The notes under the pieces are model-generated. The model did no database searches, was not told the origin of the DNA, and saw nothing but the letters and a program-made list of their open reading frames with translations. Shown piece after piece: positions 12,997 to 28,000 of a DNA stretch of 64,000 nucleotides. A program made the translations under genes and the position numbers. The stretch is taken from NCBI GenBank assembly GCA_023333565.1, contig JAJKFH010002564.1:860499-924498 (forward strand). Reading direction: 5' to 3'. Each line of letters opens with the position of its first letter. The first letter of the stretch is position 1. Origin of the DNA: Puffinus mauretanicus (Eukaryota > Chordata > Aves > Procellariiformes > Procellariidae).

Positions 12997-13076
12997 TCCC
13001 TCCTCCGACAGGCGGGGCGGGGCGGTGTCATGTGGGCCGCCACACCGGGAAGCGCCTTGCCGAGCGGGGAAGGAGG

Positions 13077-16000
13077 ATGGCGGGCTGGGGCCGGGCGCTG
13101 CTGTCGCCCGCCGCGCTGCTCGTCGTGGCGCAGCTCGTCTGGGCGCCGGACCCGGTGAGCCTGGCGACGTGAGGGGAAGGGGACGGCGCGGATCGGATCG
13201 CCCCCAGCCCTCTCTGGGGGAGGTGGCGGGGTGGGATGCGGCCGGCCCCGCCCGAGGGGCCGGGGGGTGTGAGGGGAGCTGGACGCTGCCGCTCTTCCCC
13301 ACGCAGGAGGGCAAGCGTGCCTTTAAATTGACGCGTGTGAATTTAAGGTAGCGTCTCGCTGCCCTCACGGATTTCGTGACTTTTAAATGGCTGCTCTGGC
13401 AACCGGCGCGGCCGTGGCTGCGGTTACAAGGCTTGGTGTTTATCGTGTGTGTTCTACAGTTCTTGCTCATTCCTGCGTTCAGTTTCATACACATCTATAA
13501 CATAAATATCGTAATGTTACACCAAAGCAGTTATTCTCAAAAGCTTGCTAAAAGTACATATGCTTTTGAATCTGCTTAGTGTATTTGCTGTAGCTTCACC
13601 CGAGGGGAGAGGTGTAGAGCAGGTGGGCTTGGCGTGTCATTGTTTGTTTGTTTGTTTTAACTGAATAGGTGAAATATTTAACTTTTGCTGGAATTGTGAA
13701 GTCGGGGCGGGGGGGAAAGTTATTTGGAACAGGCTGCCTTTCATCTCCTGGGCATGTAAACAGCCGTTCTTTCTTCCTGATGCATTTTTTGTTCATGCAG
13801 CAGCAAAGCAGCCTTTCATCTCTTCAGTTTCTGGATCTCCTCATCCTCTGTGCAGAGGACAGGTTTTTAAATATCTCTGGATTTCAAAATATTCTTTTGC
13901 AATACATTTTTCAATATTTTGGGAACATACTACTTCCTATATTATTTTGTGTTTGCTTTAAGACTTTTCCTAGCAAATTATATTGATTTCAGGAAGATGA
14001 GAATATGTTTTGGGAGAGGGGAGAACTTCAGGAAAGGCTTTGGAGGACTGTGGACATCTGGATGACCTGTGTTCCCTTAGCGTCCTGACTACACAGAATT
14101 AGGCCCTTTTCTCTTTTGTGCACTCAACCCCATTCTTGCCCCCAAGAGCAGCTTCCCAATACTATAAGCCAACTCCAGCTTAAAACAGCTTCAGAATTTT
14201 AGCCAAAAGCTTCCTGGGGTGTGGAGTGGGGGAGAAAGTGCCAGTAACCAGCAAAGTCTATCATTAGAGCTTGATTTTGCATTTGGTTGCACTTGGTACA
14301 TCTTCGCGCTTGCACAATATCCACTGGGTGTCCAGGTTGCAGGTTGTGCTGCTCTGCAGCCAGATACCAGGGTTGGATATTTTATTTTCGGTTGAGATGC
14401 TGGGGTGCATCGTTTGCCGAAGAATGAATGACAATTGTTGTCTTCCTACGTACAGCTGCTTGGGTTCTTTTCTTTTTGTTAACAAAGATGTTAAATGCCA
14501 TGAATTACATTTCAGTGGTGCAGACTGTCAGTGCCTTTAGCTTTCAGTTACGCCCTCTCAACCATACTGAACTTTTGTCCAAGCTGCGATTCAAATTGGC
14601 TTGGTCCCCATTTCTTCAGCACTGCAAAAGTACCCTTAACTTCTGTGGTCAGAAAGGTGAACAGCGTTGGGACTGCTGCAGCACGACAGGAGTGCTGCAT
14701 TGGCATCATGCTGTAGGGAAGAGGAGCAGAGAGAAAAGTATGTTAGACCACAGAGTTCATAGACCAAAAGATGCTGAATATAACAGATTACTTTGTCTGA
14801 AAGAGATTGAATGCCATGTCCTTAAACTATGGAATTGTATTTCATAGCTCAAAAGGGTCATTTTGTATTTATTTTTAAATATGAAGATGAGAAACACTGA
14901 ATGTTAAGGAAGGATGCCAGAGGTGGTCCACCTTAAAAATATTTTTGAGGGTAATAAAGAAAGTGCTGGCATTCTTTAGCCTAGTGAAGCTACATTCAGC
15001 CTATTGCATATTAATGAAATCAGGCTAGGTTTTAAAATGTTTACTCAGCAGTCATTAACTCGGCATGAATTTTCTCTACTGCAGTGAATAATAACTGTAT
15101 TACTTGATATTTTTTTCCAGGTAGCAATTCATCTTGACAGTTTGCTAGCTGTTTGGTTCCTGTTCTACTCTACTTTTTTTTCATACAATCGGTCATAATA
15201 TAAATACTTCCATTTTTTCTTATTATTTCCATCTTTCCCCATACCATGTTCTCTTTCTCCTCCACTGTGTTCTCTTTCTTTTAGTATTTTGATCCTATGC
15301 TGCCACGCATCCATTTTTGTATCATTACGTACATGCAAGTTCGAAAGTCAGCAGTACATCAGATAATCAAAATATGCAATCTACTAGTAACAGGCGATTT
15401 AAAAAAAAAAAAGAAGAGCGCATTTAATCACTGTTCAAGAATAGCTGTATTCCTCCTAGGGGGTTCAATGCATGTTTGAAAAGCAAGTTTATAGTGATGA
15501 CCTCCTGTTTGGAGCCAGCTTCTGCTGGCTCTTTCTAGGAGACCACCTCTGGCTTGTCACATTGGAAACTCAAGGCAATCGTTTCGTGCTGGAAGGCTGC
15601 TCCTGTGTCTGTTGGACATTATTTATTGCTCCTGTTCAGTGTCAAGCCTCTGCAGAAGGGAGGATCTCGCTGACCACAGCAGTAACTTCATAGCTGCTTA
15701 TTTCAGTCCGGTGATAGAAAGTGCTTGGTGGTTTCTCTGTTGCTGTAAGAAAATTTTAGGTGTCTTTTTTTCTTTTTACCTCATCAGAAAAGTTTGCCGT
15801 TAATCTTTAGCTGATTGCAAAAGGTAACATTTTTTTTGTTCCTTGTTAGAACTTTGTGTAAAAAAAAAAAACCCAAAACATTTCTAGTTTTCTGGCTGTC
15901 TTGACATCTTTCTAAATTACTGCTTATGTGCTAGCATATAATAGTTTACCTAAAGAAATTGTTAATAATCTTGGCTTTCTTCAGATATGTCAATCAATGC

Positions 16001-19000
16001 TAGCAGTTATACAGGGTTTTTTTGGGATTATTGGTTTCTTTAGCTTGCTTTATACATAGACAGGTGAGAAGTCTAAAATTGCTGACATGTAAGGAGGGAG
16101 CATTTTCTCTGTATCTCTCCCTTAACTCTTCCTTTAACTGTCGCTTTCCCCACCTCTTTTGTGGCTTAGGTTGCAAAGGGCTGGGAAGATAAAAATAGCT
16201 TCAAATACAAGATTAAAATCTCGAGAGAGAGTATCAGGAGTGACATAACATTTAGCACCCGGAACATCATTTAAAATCCTCTGAAATCAGTTTGCATGGT
16301 CACCACTGTTTCCTCTGTGTATGCATGGGCTATACTGACAGATCAACTGAACTTTCATCCATTTCGGGTAGTTTTTTGTTAGAGGCTTTATCTGTCAAGG
16401 AGCGTATTTTGACAGCGGGTATTTCCCAAAGGTCCAAATCTGCGCATCCATTGCAGTAGGATGTATATGTAATGTCACTTTTTCTGATTGATTTTAGTAC
16501 TGCAGGATGGAAAATTTCACAAGACAATTGCATTCATACTGTTAAGTATTTACTTGGCTTTGCACGAAGCCTCTGACTTTTGTTGCCTAATTAGTCATCT
16601 GATACCCTCCCCTACCCTCCCTGTTTTGAAACATCCTCATTTTGAAAATTAAATGGCCTCTTGTGTTTGACCTTTTGTTCCAGCTATGCAAAGCTTATAA
16701 CTGCACCGCAGTGAAATCTAGGAAACACATAGCTGCTGGTCCTATACCTTCGTCTCGTGTGTAGGAAAACCAAAATTCATCTCATGCTTTCTCCCAGCTA
16801 CTGGAAACAATATAAAAAGAAAACACGTGATAACACACAGAAACCAATCCCACTTTAAAATTCCTGTTTCCAGTTGTAACAAATTATGCCACTGTTTAAA
16901 GTCCGTGGCATTGTGTAAGACATTGTGTTTTCAGATTAATGCATTAAAAACAGATAATATGATTAGCCCAAAGAGAACGTGGACATTAGTTAGCTTGTTT
17001 GTCGCAGATACGTAGCTGCTAGAGATCTTGTCCCAGTTTTTACTGCAGCCAGAATGCATTATAAAGACACACTAGTAAAGTACAGCCAAATAAATACTGG
17101 AAATCGAGGGTGGGAAGCGGGGGGGAAGTGGTGAAAGGATCCCTACATATTTTTGTTTCTCTTCTGTCTCCCAAACACTTGTGCTTTGGGAGCCTTTGTA
17201 TGGACTCCCAGAATAGCATGTGTACCTTTCCTTTTTCCTAGTGGGACATACTGGGCTGTTAGAAGCTTACTGATTGCTCAGGTAACTCGGGGACCAAATC
17301 TGGTCTGCTCTCAGCGTGAAGCACAAGTGCAGCTACTAGGCATTTGCTTGTATTTCACTGGGTAAAACATGCAATTATAATTGTGGCATGTATATGCATA
17401 TGTTTATGTATGTATATGCATGCTTTATGTAATTGATGGGAAAACGCCTGTGTATTCACTTTGAGTACGCCTAAATATAGTTCTCAAACTTTCATTTGTA
17501 ACTAGCCATGCTTACAGGAATGAAGGTGACTAGTTTTTAGTTATATTCCTGAAATGCACCTCTCATAATATTTAGCAGTGGTTCAGAAGCACTTCTCCAC
17601 ACTAAATGAAAGGTCATGCCGTATAGCTCATTCCTCCGGCTGAGTAATTTGCCCAAAGTTCAGTGTGCTTTCTCTGCCCCAGCTACATGATGAAGCTTAA
17701 CACTAAGCATAATTATGAATGATGCTATAAAATGAGATTATGAATTGAACGAACAGAACAAATTGGTCCATTCTGAGATTTAAGGTTTCTGAAGAAATAT
17801 ACTTTTGTCTAAAGAATATACTTTTGAAGTGCTCTTCATTGAATCACACTGAGTAAAAATGGGTTAGTATATTTATCATAAACTTGTGCTTGCCTTGACT
17901 ACATTAGGCAAGTTTTCTGAAGGTCAGACAGCACGGGGAAGTTGCTGTTTGCCCCCTACCTCTTGTATTCTCCTCTGCACCCTTCCCAAAGTCCCAAGAC
18001 TTTCTCTCCCTTTATTATCAAATCATCATGAATTGAATTAGCTGACTAGTCCTAAAGGTTTAATTCAAAACTAGGTCTGCTAGAATAATGAAGTGTTTTA
18101 ACAAGGAAGCTAAATAGTAATGTTTCACTGTCTTTACAGTATGGAGAAGAGTGCAGGAGTAAAACCTACCCTCCTTCAGGACCAACGTAAGTAATCTGAT
18201 TCAACTTGTCTGACAAATTACAGAAAAGTAGTGATTTGCAAGTCTGAACAGGTTTATTTTGTAACTTTTACTTGTTGCAGATCTAGAAAATGCCAGTTAC
18301 AGGTGGGAAGCACCTATTTTGTCAAAAGTTTTTTCAAAGCCTTCTTTAAATTCGAATTCTGGTACTTATGTTTCAGATTCAAAGGGAATGTACCCACATA
18401 TGTCATAAATCTTGATTTACCTCCCAGCAAAAGATGGGATAACTTGATGCACGACAAAAAGACAGAGGTATGAAATGCAGAGCTTGCTTTGAAGCTTAGC
18501 AGGTATAAAACTAGCACATGGCCTTTTATTTTGAAAAAAGGTTTGGAAAGGAATACCTGTGTTAAAATTCTCTGAAAGGGATAATATTTCTGGTTGACTT
18601 TTTTAATATGATTCTACACTAAAATACTTGCTTGAGTAAAACTTTTTTCTGTTCAGCGCTTGAGCTAACAGCATCAAGTATAGGAGCACTGATGTTTGGG
18701 ATGTAGAGGAATAAAAAACGGTGCGGCATAAAGGTGGCTTTCATTTATCAAAGCTCTTTAGTCATGAAGTAATACAGAATGAAGGGGGGGGAGTACACCA
18801 AAGGGACAGCCTCAGTAAACTGAAGTGAAACTGAGGCAGCATCCCTTCTTCCCTACACATCCCTGCTTCTCTCAATACGCTGCATGAGGTGATGAAATGG
18901 CAAGGGGGAAATGAAGAACTTCCTGCCCTTTTCAGGGATGCTGGTTGCAGCACAGGCGTTTACACAGCAGAAATAATTTTAAAAATACTCAAGCCTATTT

Positions 19001-22000
19001 CAAACTACTTATAACAGCTGTTCTTCTGAAGGTTGCTAAAAATTCAATTCAGTAATGCTTAATTTCTCAAAAAAGGTCAGGGTTTTTTGCTATATCCGTG
19101 CTGACTTTGACCTTTCAACTCTGAAAGCCAAACAAATTCTACTTACACCGCAGTATTTATTTTAAGTTTCATTTAAGCCAATGGGCGTTGGAAGCTTCAG
19201 GTTGCACCTTAAATTCTGAAAGGTTTTATCTCTCATGTACTTTGGAGTTAGATCACATAGAACTCTATTTGTGGCCATTCACATGTCACAAATGGAAAGC
19301 ACATACTGTTACAGGAAATTTATTGAGTCTTTTTGGCTTCAAAAACATCAGTGCTTAAGCAAAAAGCTTTTAATTAACATTTTTAAAGACAGAAGAGTGC
19401 AGAGTATTAAAATGTGATCAAAGGAACAGAAAACGAGGGTGGCTTTTTCCTGTAATTCGTTTTCTCTGGTAGAGGGACATGTCAGAGCTAATCTAGAAAG
19501 TTTTTTGAATAAAGCTTGAAGAGTGTCACTTTAATGGGGAGTTGGGCGTGTTTTTCTCACCAAGAACACCACATTTAGCACTTTCTTTAAATACGTATTT
19601 TTTCAACAAGATCTTTTTTTGAAAAGTATGTGAAGGAGTTCTGTTAGTATTCTAGCAATTCTTGTGCTCAAGATCTTCTATTCAATAAAAGCCCTTGTTC
19701 TTTTTAGCTAAAGACTGTGGTCCAGAATATTAAAGATATAGCAAATACCTTCTTCCCCAGCGGCAAAGTTGTTGACATAGTGGATAAGAAAATAGTAAGT
19801 ATTTTCAGCTTAATTATTTTATTACTGTACGATCTGACTTTAGAATGCTACTAAATGTGGCAATTAAGAACTTTACAAGTGATAATTCTTCCACTTCCGG
19901 AACAAAAATGCTGTTTTGAAGAGTTAGTCTGAAATTTTGCCTTCTTGGTGAAATTTTGCCTTCTTGCCTACTCTGAGTTACTCTGAAACCATCAAACCTA
20001 AAATGCATGTATCTCTTCCTCCTCTAATTTTTTCTAAGATCTTTTCAAGTTTGGATTACATGCTACTGACACTGTAGCAAAACACTTCGCTGAAATTCTC
20101 TTTGCCATGTTCAACTCCTTTTAAACAGCAGAATAAAATCAGGTTTTGAAAGCTGTAATAAATGTCTCATTACAGGGGCAACTTTGGCCAGGCCTCATCT
20201 TAAAAAATAATTTGGTTCTGATTAAAATAGGCATTGAATCAGGACAGAGGAAAACAATGTAGCGCTAGAGACAGCATAAGGTCAAATCTGTCCCCCATCT
20301 TTATTTACAGCAGCTTGTAAACAGGTCATGCTGGCCACAGTTCATTTGTATCCCTGTATGCCTGAGTGGAGTTGGCATGAAGGTAGCATGTACAGATAGT
20401 CATATCAATGTGTGAAAATTAGGGATTCCCTTAAATACTGACGTCAAGCTCAGTTCCAGTTGAGCTCTTAACATATAAGAGTCCTACTTCACTCTGTTCT
20501 GTCTATTGCTGCTAACGATAATTAAGATACTGTGCTAATCTCCGTTGTCACATGTCAATATTTTGATAAGTAATAGTTTTTACTTTCTCTAAGTATGTAC
20601 TTGTCTTCCAAGTGCTCTACAAACATCCTCAAGTTCTACAGGCTGCAGAAGAATTAAATACTCAATTGTGAGAAGGATGTACTTATTGGGGAGAAGTTTG
20701 TTTTAACTAACAAAATAGCATTAGTTTTCACAAACAACATATAAAACTTTTCCTTTCAGGTTCATCTGACCGCCACGCTTCCTTATCCTTTCAATGAAGA
20801 ACTCCAAGGGATTGCAAATTCATCTGGGATTCCTTTGGGTAATAGTTTCCAACACTTTATTAATGTAGTGGAAAACTAGGAATCCAGACTTGTTTAAAAC
20901 TAGTATGTGTACCAATCTGCAGTATAGTTGTAGTCATCTGTGAATTTAACAAATAAATCATTAATTAAGTAGATACAGCAATAAATTGCATCTCACACTA
21001 AATGAAAACAGTATTTTAGAGGAGAATGGCAATAAATCACATAAGCCTTTCGTCAGGCTGGGACTTCTCTGTAGAGCTGTAGCTTCTCGCTCCTGAGTTT
21101 TGGGAACTGGAGCGAGTCTCAGCTCCCGTGCACCAAAATTTGGGGCAATCTTTGATTCTCATTGGCTTCCCATTCAGCTGTGTGTCTGCTGTTGGCATAC
21201 CAAGAAGGCAAGGCTCAGTTTCATGCTGTGCTTTCTTTCCCTTGTGATCCTTGCCACACCCTCCTGCTTTCCTTCCGCACCTCCTGTAAAAGAATGCAAT
21301 TCCAGGTGAGAAATAGACACTGAATTCTTCCAGAATTGAGACAGAGAAGGTCCATAGACCTGCTTCCACTGCTTCCCTCATACAGGAGCAGTACATCTGG
21401 TGCTAGTCAGCAGCTCTTATATGTGAATAGTGGTACACATAGCAGCTTTATTCTTTAAAGTGAATTTTATCGCTTGTTTTGAGGTTTCCAGAGGAGGAAG
21501 TAGCAATGACTGTCAGCTTTCTGTATGGTAAGGCAGAAGGCCAAGGGATTCTGATCCTTCTGTTTGCCTTTCAGAACGCTCTTGATTTTGCTGAAGCGGT
21601 CATTTCAAAGGTCAAATGAGATTTAAACAGAAATTCTTAAGAGAAATAATATAGAATGCTGAACTTTGCAGTATGCTTTCTTCTAACCATTTTTTTCTGT
21701 TCGTGTCAAAAGTTTCAAACTATTGAACTTTGTTTCTTTTTGTTCCAGGGGAAATTGTTATTTTTAACATCTTTTATGAAATTTTTACTGTATGTACATC
21801 AATAGTGGCGGAAGATAAAACAGGTAATGCAACCCAGAATAGTGTTAAGTTTTCTCTTATATAGGAGAGGGTCCACCTTAATTATACAAACATAGTCCTT
21901 CTAAACTGCAGGCAAGAAGGTCTAGTACAAGAGACTAGATGACAATAATAAAAAGATATTCCTTGAGAAGAGAATAAGAAATCACCAGTGTCTTAGGTTA

Positions 22001-25000
22001 AAAAAAAAGAAAAAGTACTTTCAGAGATGCTTTGGGTTTGGTTTTGTTGGGGTTTTTTTGTGGGTTTTTTTGTTTTTTTTAATAGGTGGCATTTATTTTT
22101 CTAGGGGAAAGAAACACCAGCCAGACACCTGATACTTTCTCAGTGCCATGAGGGATTCTAGCGCAATCCATTTTGCATCTAGTTTCTAGGTATCACATAT
22201 GTGTGGTGCTAGAGAAAATGGATAGTTTGTTTTAAGAAAAGAGACTCACTCATTCTCTTACTCAGTTCTGCAGCCCTTGTCTGCACCTGTTCCAGCTTAG
22301 GAAATTTCTGAGGGATTCTCAGAGGGCTTACAAACGTCTCACTTTTAGAGGTAGCTCAAGGTATTACCATTGCATTAAGATAATGTGGAAAGCATCTGAG
22401 GGTGAGATGGACAGCAGTTTACAAGATTACTTGATTTCAATTATGGCAAAACACTTCTCTGATCCAGAAAACTCTACCGTTTTTCTGTGCTTATGAAAAG
22501 AGCAACTAGACAATGGTATTTTCCCTGCTTACTTTTCCAGGTATTTTTCCTGCTTACTCATTTCCTGGTTTTCTAAGCTGAAATTTATGTCTCTTTCTTT
22601 AGAAAATTGTATTGATTGATTTATTTATTGTTATGTAGGGAAGCTGTACCATGCCAGAAACTTGGATTTTGGACTCTTTCTTGGGTAAGTACCTAAACTT
22701 GTGCCTTTTTTTTTTTTTTTTAAACCCAAAGAAAAAGCTAGCTGAACTTGAAATTCCTACATGCATTCTTTGAGTCTAAATGATGAATTGGATGTTGTTA
22801 AGACTGTGACAAGTAATTCTGCATTGTATGTTATGAAAAAAGGCTAAAATGAACAAAAGGATTGTTCTGCTGATCTTAGGTCAAACTACTCTGAGCTTGT
22901 TGGGAATGACTTTGTAAAACAGTTGTGTTCAGTGTTACTTACTGTTTTCTCAGCTTCAGTTAAAACTGTCTTGAACCAAAGAACAGTACATGTAACCTTA
23001 TCTCTGAGGCGCGGTATATCTTGTTCTTTACGTGATGGGGCAGAAGCATCAATTTTAGTGTATGCAGTGAAATGTGGATTGGATTTGGGCTTGTTTTTAT
23101 GGTAGTTTTTTTCCCAATTATCCACCTAGTTACTGTACTTTACTGTACTGTGCTCTACTGGGACTTCCCATCATTCATCATTTCTACTCAGAAGCCAGTG
23201 ATTTGTATTCCGCTGATCTAACATCATCATTCATTTGGATACAAACTCAGTAGTTTGTTGCCCAGCACTGGATTCTCTTTCAGTTCTCATTTCATACCTC
23301 GCGATCATGTAGTTCAGTGTTTGCTTTCATTATATTTTGTAACGTCATTCATCCAGATGACTCTCAATGCCCAGATGGAATTTAAATGTCCATCTTCATT
23401 AAAATTCTTACCTACCTATCAAAAACTCAAATGTTGTCAACTGTGACTCCTCCTGTCCCTTGGTTTGGCTTGTGTTGAACTTCTCTCACTTGTCAGAAAT
23501 ACTGGGAACATGCTCCCTGAAAATTAAGGCAACTTTCAAAGCTGTTCCCAGAACCCGGATTGTTTCCAGAGAATTTAATGGTCTGCTAAGTGTTCTTTAG
23601 TGCCCTCTTGCCTACAAACTGTTCTTACCTTACAAACTAGAATTGGAACTTCCCTTCGTGTAAAGCCAGTAGTATGTGGTTTGTTTTCTCCCTTTGAAAA
23701 GTAAGAATTTGAGGGAACCGGCTCGTTCTGCTGCAGAACAAGCTACACATGCTTTCAGAATACAGTAGGTTTGGTGTCACAGGCAGTACCTGTAGCAGCC
23801 TCCCTTTGCCAGCAGGAATAGAACAAAGTTACGTGTGTTCAAAACAAACCAGCTGTAATGGCAGTGCTGTTAAATGCTGAGTAGCGTATATGCTCTTGGT
23901 TCGAACAAAACTTGGTTCTTTTCACTGACTGCCTATGCGTTTGGACTTCCTAGTTGTCCCTTGCTGGTGCTGCTCAGGTAACTACTGAGCAGTGGTGTTG
24001 GCTGACATGAGTAAGATCAGAGGACAGGCATCACACACAGGAACTCTGCGTGCTGTGAAGGGAAGTTTTAAAAGCTACTGAGGGAGGGAAGTTTCAAACG
24101 CTGTACCGTCTTCTGCAGGTGGGATGTTAAAAATAATTCCTGGACTTTAACTCGGGAACTGAAGCCTATAGTGGTAAACTTGGACTTCCAGAGAAACAAC
24201 AAAACAGTATTCAGGTCTACAAATTTTGCAGGATACATAGGCATGGTGTCTGGAGTCAAACCAGTAAGTATGGGGAGGGGGGCTTGTCAATTTGTTAATA
24301 ATGCTTCAGATTTTCCTTTAAGATTTTTTTTTTTAAATTTTCCTGCTTTCATCCTCTGCCTTGGGATGTTTTTTAATAAATGATCTCTTAATTGTTCTGG
24401 TACACAGTATAGCTATTTGAAAAAAGGTAAAATAAAACAATGCTGCACTCCTTCTTGTAAAAGGAGATTGCCTAAGTTAAATATTTATGTTTGGACAATT
24501 CTTAAAAACAATGTTGAATTCTGAATACGAACAGGAGTGAATATAAAGTGCTCAAATGGTTGGAGTTTTTTGCTAGCAAATAAATACTGCTGTGATCCCA
24601 GAGGTGAAACGGCATACTTGTGCTATTTTAATTCTTTCTCCAATCCTTCTTGGAAAAGGAGTCCTACATTGCAAGATTTTTTTTTTTTTTTAATAGGCAC
24701 CTGAAATCTGAGTTTTATCTACATCTTAAAAACCAGCAGCACAGAACTATACCAGAGTCTCCAGCTTACCACAACTCCTCCTTTTCTACATGCTCTGCCT
24801 TTATGCTGTATTACAGGTGGCCCTTCTCATAGCAGAGTGTTTCTGGCATAAATCCCTGCATTATATGCATTTATTTTTGTCTTCTGGTCAAATAAATTGG
24901 GAAGAGTCCATTCTAAAAATGATCCGGGGTGGCTGAACTTCACTTTCCTCTGAAAGAAATGCTAGTTGGAGAAGACTGGGATTTGAGTTTGAATTGCATG

Positions 25001-28000
25001 TTGCAAGTAGCACGGATTGAATTGTGTACAGCTGCATGCCCATGTGAACAGCAATAACATATCAGGGTGTACTTAAAAATCTGCCTTCAAACTAGAATAG
25101 TATTCAGAGGTCTGAGAAGAAGGTTACGTACAGCAGGGAAAGGAAAACTGGTAATTCAGTGATGCAACAAGGACCAAGAGAAAAATGGCCACAGGCTTGA
25201 CTTGCTTAGCATAAAAGCATGGTTTGCTGGATTGCTATGCCACGTCAGAAAACTATAAATTATCTATCCACTCAAGCAGTGATAAATTAGGTTTTTCTCT
25301 GCATGGAGAGCCCATTACTCAAAGGGGAAGAGTCTAACAAACAAGAAGCTCAATTGGCATGTAAATTGTAATACTGCCTCTTGTTTATTACTGGTATTAA
25401 TGGGCTGGCAGTGGATGAAGGTTGACTTGTTTAATGCTTTTCAGGACTTGTTCACTCTGACAATGAATGAGCGTTTCAGTCTTGATGGTGGTTATGTTGG
25501 TGAGTAATGTTGATTTCTTTCATTGTTTCTGTACAAGTTTTCCAGACCTTGGGCATACCAGCTACCTTAATAAACAGGCATACAAATGGTGAAAAGATTC
25601 CAGATGAGTAAGATAAAACACAGTTCATTTTAAAGGCTGTGAAAGTTAGAACAGCATGAGTAGACCTTCTGAAAACAAATTATTGTAACCAGTGGTATTT
25701 TGCAGGAATCTTCGAATGGTTTCTTGGTAGAAGAGATGGTATGTGGATGGGCTTTCTTACAAGAACAGTATTAGAGAATGCTACAAGGTACTCCGCCCCA
25801 CCCCCTCTCCCCCAAATATTCTACTGCTTTAATCTGCTTTGCTTTCAACTGGCATGAATCCTGTAGATGTATGCTGTATCTAATGATACAGAGATCTTCC
25901 TAGAAGCCTTAACATTAAATAGTTCTGGGTTTGCTGGTACTCTGGTGGCGGGGGAGGCATCACACATGATCCCTTAAAACTCCTCAAATTGTTTTCTCAG
26001 ATTTTTTTTTTTTTTTTCCTAATGAACGTAGTGGTATCTGAATGCGTAACAGCATTCTGCATCAAAACACATCCAACAGGTAGTGGTGTATTATAGGAAG
26101 TAAACAGAAACAAAGTGCTCATGCGGTAAATGAAGTAGATGGAATATGACACAGCATGTCATCATTTTATTCCTCTTCTAAATGTAGAAAAAGGGCAAAG
26201 AGCATCTCTCAACAACCATACTTTAAGTACAAAGTGAGTGAAGGAGCTTTGCTTAAATGTGTTCCTTCATTGTGATACAATCTCCTCATATGTGCATGAA
26301 AGGGGAAGAAAGGTGTAACTACCCAAACTTTTCCTGGGTCTGCGAAACTCATTCTTCAGTACTTGAACATTTATAGCGTTTAATAGTCCAACACTACTTT
26401 GTTATCTGCAGTTACCAGGATGCAAAAGACAAACTGGCAAAAACAAGACTGCTGGCTCCAGCTTACTTTATACTGGGTGGAAAAAATTCTGGAGAAGGGT
26501 GTGTGATAACTCGTTCCAGGACAGCTGCTCTGGATATCTGGGAGTGAGTATGCTTGACCTGACACTTGACTCAGCCTTCCAGAAGAGGACAGGTTCCACC
26601 AACAGTTGTGTCCTATGTTTCTTGTGACTTCTGTTGTGCAAGAACTCACTTCTTTAGCATCATCGAAAAATACCACAGCAAGCCTAAAAAAAATCTGGCA
26701 GTGTATAGTATGTACTATTTATGTACTTGCTATATACTTAGAGAAGCAAAACACAAACATATACCTCTTTTCCAGCCTTGATATCAAGAAAGGCACGTGG
26801 TACGTGTTAGAAACAAACTACGATCGCTGGAAGCCTCCACTAATCTTGGATAATCGTAGAACACCTGCAATGAAATGCCTGAACCAGACAATGCAAGAGG
26901 TAAACATCCTCTGAATACCTCATCTTGCTGGTTTGAAACTCCCAAGTTACAGTGCTGGTCTGACACAGCCAGGAGCATTAAGGGTATTTGCAAGCACAGC
27001 TGTAATGACAGAAGTGGCTAACGGTTCTGTGACGATTTGTCTGTGCTTCTGGGTAAGAAAGTACCAGGTGGTTCTTTACACGAATGTTTCTTAGTTTTAG
27101 GCTTTCTCTTCATCTAGGTGGGTTTCCTGGAAGCATTTTCTGCAGCTGCATATGCAGGGGGATAAACCTGGAGATACTTTGAGAGAGAGTTTCATTGTTT
27201 CCTGAGCTGTTTTATCATGAGTGAAATTCAAACACACGGTGTCAGGCAGCAAACACTGACACTCAAGTGTCCCATGCTGTACTGAGATCTGGTCTGCTCA
27301 AGTTTTTGCAACCCATGTTCTTCTGATCTCAAGATGTACTCTTAAAGTGTTATCTTATTATCTAATTGAGCAGTAAAAAGTTACAGTTCTCAGCATTTAC
27401 ACTAACAGGTTAATGTCCATTAACATCAATGTATTATTTTCTTTCAGAACATCTCCTTACCAGCAATTTATGATGTTCTCTCCACAAAGCCTGTCCTCAA
27501 TAAGGTAATGCTTCTATTTTTGCAGAAAGTTTAGAGTTGGGGGGTGGACCACTAACTACTGTACGTCTAAGGAGGAGGTCACAGTGGTACATTCAGGGTT
27601 TTTTTAGGTGAAAACATGCACCTAAAAACAAAACAAATTCCATGTTACTTTGTAAAAGCAAAATGTAATTGCTGGAATAGCTGTTTTCCAAAGGCCCTGC
27701 AGCTTTAAAGCTCCGAGTAGCCTGAGCACTTTCCTCATAGCTGGGTCTGGTTTGAGGCAGCATTTGCACTACAGACATCTTAAGGACCCTTCTAACCTGA
27801 ATTAACCTGTGATACATGCCCTTATAAGTAGCATGAAACAATATACCTCATGGTTTACACATACTACAGTGACATTCTTCCTGCAACAGAAGGTGCTTTA
27901 CTCTGAAGTTGAGGTTTTGGTGTTTAAAAAAATCCAGGAAATCTAAAGGAGTGAGAAGAGTTTTCGGATGAGAAATTTTAGGTACTATACTCAGTAGAGG

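Larger units (their letters stand above)
12890..13300 (+). promoter_or_regulatory. ASAH1: ASAH1 CpG-island promoter
   Basis: This is an abrupt, very GC- and CpG-rich island around ASAH1 exon 1. There is no clear TATA box near the ATG. A GTCATGTG element lies at 13027-13034, matching the M-box/E-box type bound by MITF/TFE factors. The start codon context is good (A at -3, G at +4). The transcription start is not determinable from sequence alone. Confidence 0.75.

Noticed and set aside
12854..13494. Long overlapping ORFs on both strands (165 codons plus, 209 codons minus) over the ASAH1 CpG island
   Set aside because: They come from GC-rich sequence and the palindrome; the plus frame is not the ASAH1 exon 1 frame, and neither has a recognisable domain.
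14428..14847. 139-codon plus-strand ORF in ASAH1 intron 1
   Set aside because: No similarity to any family I recognise and no splice structure linking it to ASAH1.
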